A DNA stretch of 10,355 nt. It comes from Flavobacteriia bacterium. GTDB taxonomy: Bacteria > Bacteroidota > Bacteroidia > Flavobacteriales > Flavobacteriaceae. The notes under the pieces were generated by a model. The model ran no database searches and was not told the origin of the DNA. It worked only from the letters and a program-made list of their open reading frames with translations. Position numbers and translations under genes: made by a program. The DNA is taken from assembly GCA_011330545.1 (NCBI GenBank), contig DRQI01000431.1, forward strand, positions 1 through 10,355. Reading direction: 5' to 3'. This document shows positions 1 through 6,202 of this stretch, one piece after another; within the stretch, counting starts at the first letter, position 1, and the number at the start of each line of letters is the position of its first letter.

Positions 1-60
1 GGGTAATATTTTTCTGCTAATTCTTGTTTAGAGACTTTGCCGAATTTGATATTTTGGGCA
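1..60. repeat. Direct repeat of 1971-2030 (duplicated gene starts)
   Basis: Bases 1-60 align without gaps to 1971-2030. I count 53 identical positions out of 60, including third codon positions. Both copies encode the start of the mature chain in the two neighbouring DUF3857 genes. Similarity stops at the signal-peptide codons. This is a trace of tandem gene duplication, not a mobile repeat. Confidence 0.8.
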
Positions 61-119
61 TAACTCTGCCGAACAAAAATTATCATAAATGTTATAATAA
101 GTATTGAAAGGGATTTCAT
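1..119 (-). CDS. DUF3857-family exported protein, 5' part only (cut by left window edge)
   Basis: Only the first 39 codons are in the window; the gene continues beyond position 1. The ATG is at 119-117. The peptide opens with a Lys and a hydrophobic stretch (SLSILIITFMIIFV) ending in SYAQ, a signal peptide that is probably cut before Gln22. The visible mature part, NIKFGKVSKQELAEKYYP, matches the start of the mature protein encoded at 140-2086 (NTKFGKVSKEELEEKYYP) almost residue for residue. It is therefore a tandem paralogue of that transglutaminase-like protein. It starts 20 bases after the stop codon of the neighbour, on the same strand, so it is very likely the next gene of the same operon. 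The function is unknown, and whether the missing part is intact or keeps catalytic residues cannot be seen here. Confidence 0.85.
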   Translation of the reverse strand, partial: MKSLSILIITFMIIFVRQSYAQNIKFGKVSKQELAEKYY

Positions 120-139
120 TATTTAATATAGTTTAAGAA

Positions 140-2086
140 TTATTTTTTGGCAAGAACCACTTTTTCTAATTGCTTGTCAATCATCTTCTTATAAAATGCT
201 TTTAAAGCCCCGTAATGAATAGGGGAAATGATGGGGAAATTGATTTTAGTATCGGATAATATTTGTAATTTATTGCCTTTTACGATTGCTGCAAATTTAT
301 AAGTGCCTAATTTATCAGGTAATGCATAGGCTACATTTTCGGGTTTAGATTCGATGGCATAGCCTTCCGGAATTTCGACAGAAATAGAATATTTTTCTTC
401 CCAAGGCACTCCGAAATCTATCGGAAATTGGCGTTCTGCTAGTTTAAATGGATTTTCTTTTTCGGTATGGAAAAGCAATGGCGAAAAATAAAATTTACCA
501 TTAATTTCTTCTATTTGATTATCGGTTTCAAAATTAAATTGATAGATTAAAGATTTTGAAAGGTCATCTTCGTTCATTGTTTTAAAATCATCAATCTCAA
601 TATCGTCATTATCTTTTTCAATCTTTGCAACCAATTCATTTTCAGAAACTTTATTATAATGGGTTCTGTTTTGTAGCGCTCTTAAATCAGTATATAAAAC
701 TCTTTCAATACCGGTAAGAAGTCCCTCGTCATCAATCTTAGTATTTAAAAAACAAGTTTGTTTAGAATGTTTTGTAGGAAATAAGCGTACAGAATTAGAA
801 CTGCCACTTTGGCGAACAATACGCCCCTCCCAATTTAAATCCCTCAACGGAAGTATATTTGGCAAGCTGTATTTTTCAGTAGCATCTAGTAATATTACGC
901 CATCTTGAATTTCTACACCGGCAATCACATAGTTAAAACCTTTTGACGTTGGAAATAAAGGGATGCCATTATCTCGGGTACTTACCAATACCGGATTGGC
1001 ATTTACACCCACATTGCGTAACATGGCAACCAACATTAAGTTAATGTCGGCAACATTGCCCACCCCTTCTTTATAGGCTTTTTTTACACCTTTAGATGCA
1101 TATTTAGAATAAACACCATTCCATTTTACCTTGCTTTTTACAAATTGAAAGGTTTTAATAATTTTTTCATTTAACGGGGCGGTAGCATTAACTACGTTTT
1201 GTAAATCTTCTTTAAAATAGGAGTTTTTTGCTAACTGGCCTCCAAAATAGGGACTTTTATAAATCTCTTTTGAAATTTCGCTCCAACTTGTCGCAAAAGT
1301 TTTATACACTTGAAGTACGGGTGCATTTAACGCTGCAATTTCTAATTGAAGAGCCGTTGCATAATTATCCATGCTATTGACATAAGGTTCTTCAATGAGT
1401 GCCGGAACATTTTTAATTTTTATTTCCAATACTTTATCATTAGTATCAAAACTTGAATTTGACATAGAGGTTTCATGAATTCTAAAAGGATAATAACCTT
1501 TTTGGCGTTTATTGAAATAAAACCATTCTAATAACTTAACCCTTAATTCTTGATTTTTAGCGGGTATTTTATGCTGTACTACCATATCATCGATACTGGC
1601 AATAAACGGAGAGTAAATTTTGTATGTCCATTCAAGTACAGACCCCACTTTTACATTGGGCATCGTAAACTTTTTGATGGTAAGGCCATCTGTTTTATTT
1701 TCGCTAAAGATTTCTTTTTTATTGAGTTTCGTTGCTACTATTTTGCCATTTTCTAAATTATAAGTAACCGCTTTTATGCCTGACATTCTTTGGCGGCTAC
1801 TATTGTCGCCGTACAGGGCAACTTGTTTGGTAGCCCAATCAAATCCTTTTTTATTGTAGATTTTCAGCCTCGTTTGTATTTCGGTAATCAATTGTATTTC
1901 ACCATTGGTAACTACTGTATAAGTATTTCGTTTTCTGTACAGGTAGGCCGCGTTGGCACTAGAGTCTAGTGGGTAGTATTTTTCTTCTAATTCTTCTTTT
2001 GAGACTTTGCCGAATTTAGTATTTTGGGCGAAAGTAACGGGTAATGTAGCAACTAATAATAGAGCAATTAATATGATTTTTTTCAT
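140..2086 (-). CDS. Exported DUF3857 / transglutaminase-like protein with catalytic residues replaced
   Basis: A 648-aa protein with a clear signal peptide (MKKIILIALLLVATLPVTFA, cut before Gln21), so it is exported, probably to the periplasm. A DUF3857-type beta-rich region spans roughly residues 50-235. A transglutaminase-like core follows at about 290-405, and a beta-rich C-terminal domain runs to the end. Where an active transglutaminase-like core has GDC, this protein reads G343-N-V345-A-D-I-N. The usual catalytic His position reads F-N-Y386-V. Only the Asp (LLD401ATE) is kept. It should therefore lack cysteine-protease or transglutaminase chemistry and may act as a binding or structural partner. 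Its ATG overlaps the stop of the upstream 638-aa paralogue by 4 bases (ATGA), which indicates translational coupling. A third paralogue follows after 20 bases. The family assignment is by recognition of the domain pattern; the biological role is unknown. Confidence 0.85.
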   Translation of the reverse strand: MKKIILIALLLVATLPVTFAQNTKFGKVSKEELEEKYYPLDSSANAAYLYRKRNTYTVVTNGEIQLITEIQTRLKIYNKKGFDWATKQVALYGDNSSRQRMSGIKAVTYNLENGKIVATKLNKKEIFSENKTDGLTIKKFTMPNVKVGSVLEWTYKIYSPFIASIDDMVVQHKIPAKNQELRVKLLEWFYFNKRQKGYYPFRIHETSMSNSSFDTNDKVLEIKIKNVPALIEEPYVNSMDNYATALQLEIAALNAPVLQVYKTFATSWSEISKEIYKSPYFGGQLAKNSYFKEDLQNVVNATAPLNEKIIKTFQFVKSKVKWNGVYSKYASKGVKKAYKEGVGNVADINLMLVAMLRNVGVNANPVLVSTRDNGIPLFPTSKGFNYVIAGVEIQDGVILLDATEKYSLPNILPLRDLNWEGRIVRQSGSSNSVRLFPTKHSKQTCFLNTKIDDEGLLTGIERVLYTDLRALQNRTHYNKVSENELVAKIEKDNDDIEIDDFKTMNEDDLSKSLIYQFNFETDNQIEEINGKFYFSPLLFHTEKENPFKLAERQFPIDFGVPWEEKYSISVEIPEGYAIESKPENVAYALPDKLGTYKFAAIVKGNKLQILSDTKINFPIISPIHYGALKAFYKKMIDKQLEKVVLAKK

Positions 2087-3999
2087 GATTGTTTTTTAAT
2101 GAGTACAATTTTTGTTTTATCGAGTTTGGCTATTTTTTTTCTAAAACTTCTATAATTTTTATAATCTTCTTTAGGGTATTCTCCTTTTTTAATCAATAAA
2201 GTGCGCGTGTATTTTAGCTTGGTGGGATTTATTTTTTCTACTGATAAGTGATATAAGCCAAACTTGTTTTCGATGGTAATATCGTTGGGGATAGCTTCTA
2301 TGTCATACGTATCGGGAAGGATGATTTCGAATTCATCTTTATCAATAAAACCTCTTGATATTTCAAGGGGTAATTTTCTGTTTCTGTATCGTTTAGGGAT
2401 ATAAGTAAGCCTGTTAAAAGCATTGAGGGCAAACAACATCCTATCCCCGCTAAAAGAAGCATAATCAGCAGCTTTTAGGGTGACAAACTCATTAAAAACA
2501 ATACTGTCTTTGTCATTTACAAAATGGTAATTATCAATAGCCATGTTATTTATATACGGCCAATACCTACTTTTATAATGCTCTTCAACATCTCTTTTAG
2601 ACTGCTTTTCTAGGCTAAAATGATTTCTATATTGTACGCCGGCTGAGCTAATTTTAACGGTTGCTTTGATACCACCCTCAGGGGTTATTGTGTACGTTGC
2701 ATGTGTTTTTTGAAAACTTTCGGTGTCTTTATAGGCACTAGTATGTTTTAGCTGCCCGCCTTCGGGTGAAATTACTAAAACTTCTCTATCATCTGTAAAA
2801 GTTCCTTGATAGCCAAACGGTACTGATTGGCTGGTACATTCTAACCATATATCTTTTTCTTTGGAAGGAATGTATAAAAAGACATGGTTGCCCTGTACCG
2901 AGACAACATCTCGTTCCATATCTTGTTTTGGATTATCAGCGTATACGGCGGTGTAATACGATGTTACGCCCGCCACATCCATCAATGATTTGGTATAGTT
3001 TGTCAATGCTTTACAATCGCCATAACCAAGCCTGTCAACATCTTTTGCAAGCATGGGCATCCAACCTCCAATTCCTACTTGCACACTAATATACCGCGTT
3101 TTATTTTGTACATATTCGTAAACAATTTTGGCTTTTTCAATAGGATTTTCAACATCTTTTACCAACTCTTTGATTTTTAATTTTGTGGCTTCCGGAATTT
3201 CTGACCTGCTCGAAAGAAGGTTGTTGTACATCCATTTTCCAAATTCATTCCAGTTGTTTGCCGTACCCTCAATACCTTCTAAACTAAACTTGTTGGAAGC
3301 CAATTTTAACAACGGCGTTATATTTATTAAAGGCGGTGCCAAGTTTTCGTATTTGATAGCAGGCATTGCATTTAGTTTGTAGGATAGGCTTCCGGTACTT
3401 ATATTTTTATCAATAGGATACCCTTTAAATTTTTTTTCTACTTTATGAATGGTTAAGTCATTAGGAAAAACAATGGTAAAAATACTCTGTTGTACACTTT
3501 GGTTGTACGAATCAATAGGCTGCCACCTTCTGATAAAAGCTGTGTTGGAAGACTCTACTTCATACTCGTAATAAATAGTATAAGGATAAGAAGTAGGAAT
3601 GTATTCATAATATTTTAACCGCCCGTCATTAAAGAGCGAAAAACCATCGGCAGCACTGTAATCTTTGAAGTCTTTTTTAGAAATATCTTTGATTTCTTTT
3701 CCCAAAGCATTGTAAACAATGGCTTTTAATCTTTTAATATGATTTGACTTGTCATAATAAACAACAATTTCAGAATTGTCGTTTCCTAGTTTATTCAATA
3801 CCGTTATGGCCTTCTTTACCTTAACTTTCATTTTCTTTGATGACTCTAATGCAATACTGGTATTGTCAAACCGTACTACGGCATTGGCATTTTGGGTTAA
3901 ACTATCAGGAATCGTAAAAACACTTAATCCGACATCTTGCGAAAAAAGAAATTGAAAATTGATAAGAAGTATGAACAGTAGCGTGGGTTGAACTTTCAT
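2083..3999 (-). CDS. Exported DUF3857 transglutaminase-like protein with Cys and His kept
   Basis: A 638-aa protein. The N-terminus (MKVQPTLLFILLINFQFLFS) is a signal peptide probably cut before Gln21. Residues about 50-220 fit the DUF3857 domain and about 270-395 the transglutaminase-like core. The core motif GYGDC329KALTNY carries the nucleophile and GNH372VF the His. At the third-residue position it reads WLE387CTSQ rather than the more usual Asp, so the triad would be Cys-His-Glu or would differ in detail. The remaining 240 residues form a DUF3858-like beta-rich C-terminal region. Proteins of this type may be peptidases or peptide cross-linkers, but substrates are not established. It is the first gene of the array: a promoter candidate lies 70 bases upstream and no Shine-Dalgarno is visible, which is normal for this phylum. 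It is translationally coupled to the downstream inactive paralogue, which suggests that the two products work together. Confidence 0.87.
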   Translation of the reverse strand: MKVQPTLLFILLINFQFLFSQDVGLSVFTIPDSLTQNANAVVRFDNTSIALESSKKMKVKVKKAITVLNKLGNDNSEIVVYYDKSNHIKRLKAIVYNALGKEIKDISKKDFKDYSAADGFSLFNDGRLKYYEYIPTSYPYTIYYEYEVESSNTAFIRRWQPIDSYNQSVQQSIFTIVFPNDLTIHKVEKKFKGYPIDKNISTGSLSYKLNAMPAIKYENLAPPLINITPLLKLASNKFSLEGIEGTANNWNEFGKWMYNNLLSSRSEIPEATKLKIKELVKDVENPIEKAKIVYEYVQNKTRYISVQVGIGGWMPMLAKDVDRLGYGDCKALTNYTKSLMDVAGVTSYYTAVYADNPKQDMERDVVSVQGNHVFLYIPSKEKDIWLECTSQSVPFGYQGTFTDDREVLVISPEGGQLKHTSAYKDTESFQKTHATYTITPEGGIKATVKISSAGVQYRNHFSLEKQSKRDVEEHYKSRYWPYINNMAIDNYHFVNDKDSIVFNEFVTLKAADYASFSGDRMLFALNAFNRLTYIPKRYRNRKLPLEISRGFIDKDEFEIILPDTYDIEAIPNDITIENKFGLYHLSVEKINPTKLKYTRTLLIKKGEYPKEDYKNYRSFRKKIAKLDKTKIVLIKKQS

Positions 4000-4069
4000 A
4001 TAGGGTATGTATTTAGCGACGACTAAAGTAATATTTTTTTAATACAAAATAAATTATTTTTTCAGAGAG

Positions 4070-4097
4070 CAAATGTAGTTGTTAATTAACTTTCAAA
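4070..4097 (-). promoter_or_regulatory. Candidate promoter of the DUF3857 gene array
   Basis: Read on the minus strand this is TTTG (4097-4094), a 16-base spacer, then TACATTTG (4077-4070), an exact match to the Bacteroidota -7 box TAnnTTTG. The spacer is slightly shorter than the usual 17-23 bases. The predicted transcript would have a leader of about 60-65 bases before the ATG at 3999. Confidence 0.5.
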
Positions 4098-4115
4098 TAA
4101 TGATATATGTCATTA
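4081..4115. promoter_or_regulatory. Two palindromes in and next to the DUF3857 promoter (possible operator)
   Basis: GTTAATTAAC at 4081-4090 is a perfect 10-base palindrome lying in the spacer between the -33 and -7 boxes. TAATGA at 4098-4103 and TCATTA at 4110-4115 form a 6-base inverted repeat with a 6-base gap, immediately upstream of the -33 box. A regulator could bind here. In AT-rich DNA short palindromes also occur by chance, and the second could be a weak hairpin at the end of the dtd transcript. Confidence 0.25.
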
Positions 4116-4156
4116 CTCTTAAAAAAACGAATAAGATTAAAAAAAAGTATGATGGC

Positions 4157-4609
4157 TTATTCTTTTTGTGCAGAATCTATAAGGATGGTCACCGGCCCGT
4201 CATTTAATAATTTAATTTTCATATCGGCACCAAAAACGCCGGTACCCACTTTTTTGCCCAGCTTTTTTTCAAGTTGAGCGATGAATTGCTCATAAAGCGG
4301 AATGGCAATTTCAGGTGTTGCCGCTTTGATATATGAAGGCCGATTGCCTTTTTTTGTACTTGCCAATAAAGTAAATTGGCTTACCACAATCACTTCGCCC
4401 TTAGTATCGATAACCGATTTATTCATCACTCCGTTTTCATCGTTAAAAATACGCAAGTTGGCTATTTTTTTTGACAGCCATTCAATATCTTTTACGCTAT
4501 CATTGTTGGTAATGCCTAATAAGACTAGGAGTCCGTTTTTAATGCTACTCACCACTTTTTTGTCAATGGTAACAGAGGCTTCAGCCACGCGTTGTAATAC
4601 TACTTTCAT
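4157..4609 (-). CDS. dtd: D-aminoacyl-tRNA deacylase
   Basis: This 150-aa protein has the full usual length for the DTD family. The enzyme removes D-amino acids (and, in bacteria, mischarged glycine from tRNA-Ala) from tRNA in the cytoplasm, preventing their use in translation. Visible hallmarks are the N-terminal strand MKVVLQRVAEASVTI, the SQFTL motif at residues 77-81, the NRPSY motif at 89-93, and the NDGPVT motif at 136-141 with the Gly138-Pro139 pair that carries the cis-proline used for chiral proofreading. The ATG start fits the family N-terminus exactly. It lies 46 bases after rsgA on the same strand with no TAnnTTTG box between them, so the two are probably co-transcribed. After its stop there is a run of eight T (minus strand) but no convincing stem, so read-through toward the DUF3857 genes is possible. 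Confidence 0.96.
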   Translation of the reverse strand: MKVVLQRVAEASVTIDKKVVSSIKNGLLVLLGITNNDSVKDIEWLSKKIANLRIFNDENGVMNKSVIDTKGEVIVVSQFTLLASTKKGNRPSYIKAATPEIAIPLYEQFIAQLEKKLGKKVGTGVFGADMKIKLLNDGPVTILIDSAQKE

Positions 4610-4655
4610 TTCGTTTGTTTTGTATTTTTCAGAACTAACAGCTACTAGCCCATGC

Positions 4656-5597
4656 CTAAAGATAATTATCTACCCTGTAATTTTCTTGCTCGCCTTTGAG
4701 TAATTGCAAGTAACTGTGATACCTAGATTTGGCAATACGATTATTTGCAACAGCCAATTTCACCGCACAATTGGGTTCGTTTACATGTAGGCAATTATTA
4801 AATTTACAATCTTTTTTTAAGGCAAAAATTTCAGGAAAAAAATCCCCAATTTCATCTTTTTCAAAATCTACCACTCCAAAACCTTTGATACCGGGTGTGT
4901 CGATGATATACCCTCCAAAAGGCAGCGCAAACATTTCGGCAAAAGTGGTTGTATGCTGCCCTTGATTGTGCTGTACCGAAAGCTCAGAAACTTTTAAGCC
5001 TAGCTCTGGGTGAATGGCATTGATTAAAGTCGATTTGCCAACCCCCGAATGCCCTGAAAACATACTCACCCTATCTTTCATCATAATCTTTAACTTGTTG
5101 ATATTTATTTTTTCGGTGGCCGATACATCCAAACATTCATACCCGATGGCTCTATAAATTTTTTCTAATTCTTGTTTTTGTAAGGCAAGTTTTTTATCGT
5201 ATAAATCTATTTTATTAAAGATGATGATAGCCGGGATAGAATAGGCTTCGGCAGTAGCCAAAAACCGGTCTATAAAAGAGGTGAATGTCGATGGGTTTTC
5301 TAAGGTAACCAATAGAAAAGCCTGGTCTATATTGGCAGCAATAATATGCGTTTGTTTAGAGAGGTTTACCGATTTTCTAATGATGTAATTTTTTCGGTCA
5401 TGAATGTTTGTAATGATGCCTTTGTCACTATCTTTTTCCAATTCAAAATCTACAATATCGCCAACGGTAATCGGGTTGGTGCTTTTAATACCGCTAATGC
5501 GGAACTTACCGCGTATTCTACATTTGAAGACGGTATCATCATCGTGCGCCCTGACACTGTACCAACTTCCGGTAGATTTTATAACGACTCCGTGCAT
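4656..5597 (-). CDS. rsgA: Ribosome small subunit-dependent GTPase A
   Basis: A circularly permuted GTPase that helps late maturation of the 30S ribosomal subunit. I choose the ATG at 5597 (313 aa). A longer reading frame begins with TTG at 5615, but the family N-terminus is M-x-G-x-V-x-K-S-T-G-S-W-Y, which matches MHGVVIKSTGSWY exactly. Counting from this ATG: an OB-fold covers roughly residues 1-65, then the G4 motif NKID at 128-131, G5 SAT at 159-161, the P-loop GHSGVGKST at 182-190, the switch HTTT at 215-218 and G3 DTPG at 233-236. This is the permuted G4-G5-G1-G2-G3 order. The C-terminal zinc site is Cys264, Cys269, His271 and Cys277. The stop is TAG. The gene leads a probable rsgA-dtd operon and is divergent from the small exported-protein gene at 5687. 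No exact promoter box was found for it on the minus strand. Confidence 0.96.
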   Translation of the reverse strand: MHGVVIKSTGSWYSVRAHDDDTVFKCRIRGKFRISGIKSTNPITVGDIVDFELEKDSDKGIITNIHDRKNYIIRKSVNLSKQTHIIAANIDQAFLLVTLENPSTFTSFIDRFLATAEAYSIPAIIIFNKIDLYDKKLALQKQELEKIYRAIGYECLDVSATEKININKLKIMMKDRVSMFSGHSGVGKSTLINAIHPELGLKVSELSVQHNQGQHTTTFAEMFALPFGGYIIDTPGIKGFGVVDFEKDEIGDFFPEIFALKKDCKFNNCLHVNEPNCAVKLAVANNRIAKSRYHSYLQLLKGEQENYRVDNYL

Positions 5598-5643
5598 GCC
5601 TTGAAATTTTAACAATATTAACGATATTTATTTTTTTTGGCAC

Positions 5644-5651
5644 TATCTTTG
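5644..5651 (+). promoter_or_regulatory. -7 promoter box for the small exported protein
   Basis: TATCTTTG is an exact TAnnTTTG match, ending 35 bases before the ATG at 5687. The intervening leader is A-rich, as usual for the phylum. No TTG/TTTG was found at the proper -33 distance, so the promoter is assigned on the -7 box alone. Confidence 0.5.
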
Positions 5652-5686
5652 AGAAAAAATTATATAACAATTTAAAAAATCAATTA

Positions 5687-6139
5687 ATGAAAAAAATTAT
5701 GTTATTCAGCTTGTTGCTCGTGGCAACAATAGTAAGTGTAAATGCTCAATCTGTAGAGTATAAAATTATTACAAGTGTTGAGTCTATCGTACCTAACGGA
5801 TTAGGGCGTTCGCGATTAATGTCAACCAATGATAAGAGAGATTATAAAGAATACACTTCTACCCAAACGGAAGAAGACAACAGCAGAAACAAGTCGAATA
5901 GAAAGGAAATGAGGGTGAAAGGTTTTGATGAAACAAAACTGTTGAACTTTTATAATATTGGAGGGATTAGATTCCAAAATATTGCTACCAACGATGCCAT
6001 TGTAACTTCAAAAATTAATGATATGATTAAAGAAGGTTGGGAATTGGCTTTTGTTACCAGTGGCGTTGAGTCTGCCGGAGGAAAAGGCGATAGCAATGGT
6101 ATCTATATCACGCGTTATATTTTTAAAAAGAAAAAATAA
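5687..6139 (+). CDS. Small exported protein of unknown function, DUF4177-like pattern
   Basis: A 150-aa protein with a signal peptide (MKKIMLFSLLLVATIVSVNA, cut before Gln21). The mature chain of about 130 residues has no cysteine and is rich in charged residues, with a polar, probably disordered stretch at about 45-75. It ends in a Lys tail. The first mature strand (VEYKIITSVES) together with a late MIKEGWELAFV segment (113-123) and a final strand (IYITRYIF) recalls the small DUF4177 fold, which has YK-V at the start and GWEL near the end. Here a long insertion lies between them. This similarity is by eye and unproven. It is a single-gene unit: its own -7 box lies upstream, the rsgA operon is divergent, and a strong terminator follows 15 bases after the stop. 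I cannot give a function. Confidence 0.85.
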   Translation: MKKIMLFSLLLVATIVSVNAQSVEYKIITSVESIVPNGLGRSRLMSTNDKRDYKEYTSTQTEEDNSRNKSNRKEMRVKGFDETKLLNFYNIGGIRFQNIATNDAIVTSKINDMIKEGWELAFVTSGVESAGGKGDSNGIYITRYIFKKKK

Positions 6140-6153
6140 TCGTTTTAACCGAT

Positions 6154-6192
6154 AAAAAAGTCCGTTTCTAACCTTAGAAACGGACTTTTTTT
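6154..6192. terminator. Bidirectional intrinsic terminator
   Basis: GTCCGTTTCTAA (6160-6171) and TTAGAAACGGAC (6174-6185) are perfect reverse complements, flanked by six A on the left and seven T on the right. This gives a long stem followed by a U-tract on both strands. It lies between two converging genes, 15 bases after the plus-strand stop and 11 bases after the minus-strand stop, so it can end both transcripts. Confidence 0.95.
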
Positions 6193-6202
6193 ATGACAAA
6201 TT

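Noticed and set aside
4116..4156. Run of eight T (minus strand) after dtd as an intrinsic terminator
   Set aside because: No GC-containing stem precedes it, so a terminator cannot be supported.
4660..4671. Perfect 12-base palindrome AGATAATTATCT at the 3' end of rsgA
   Set aside because: It lies within the last codons with no U-tract or promoter box beside it, so it is probably chance in AT-rich sequence.
4302..4703. Plus-strand open frame opposite dtd and rsgA, and similar shorter frames opposite other genes
   Set aside because: These are antisense shadows of well-supported conserved genes and show no family features or upstream signals.
5598..5615. TTG-initiated six-codon extension of rsgA
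   Set aside because: The family N-terminus aligns to the ATG at 5597, and the extra residues match nothing expected.
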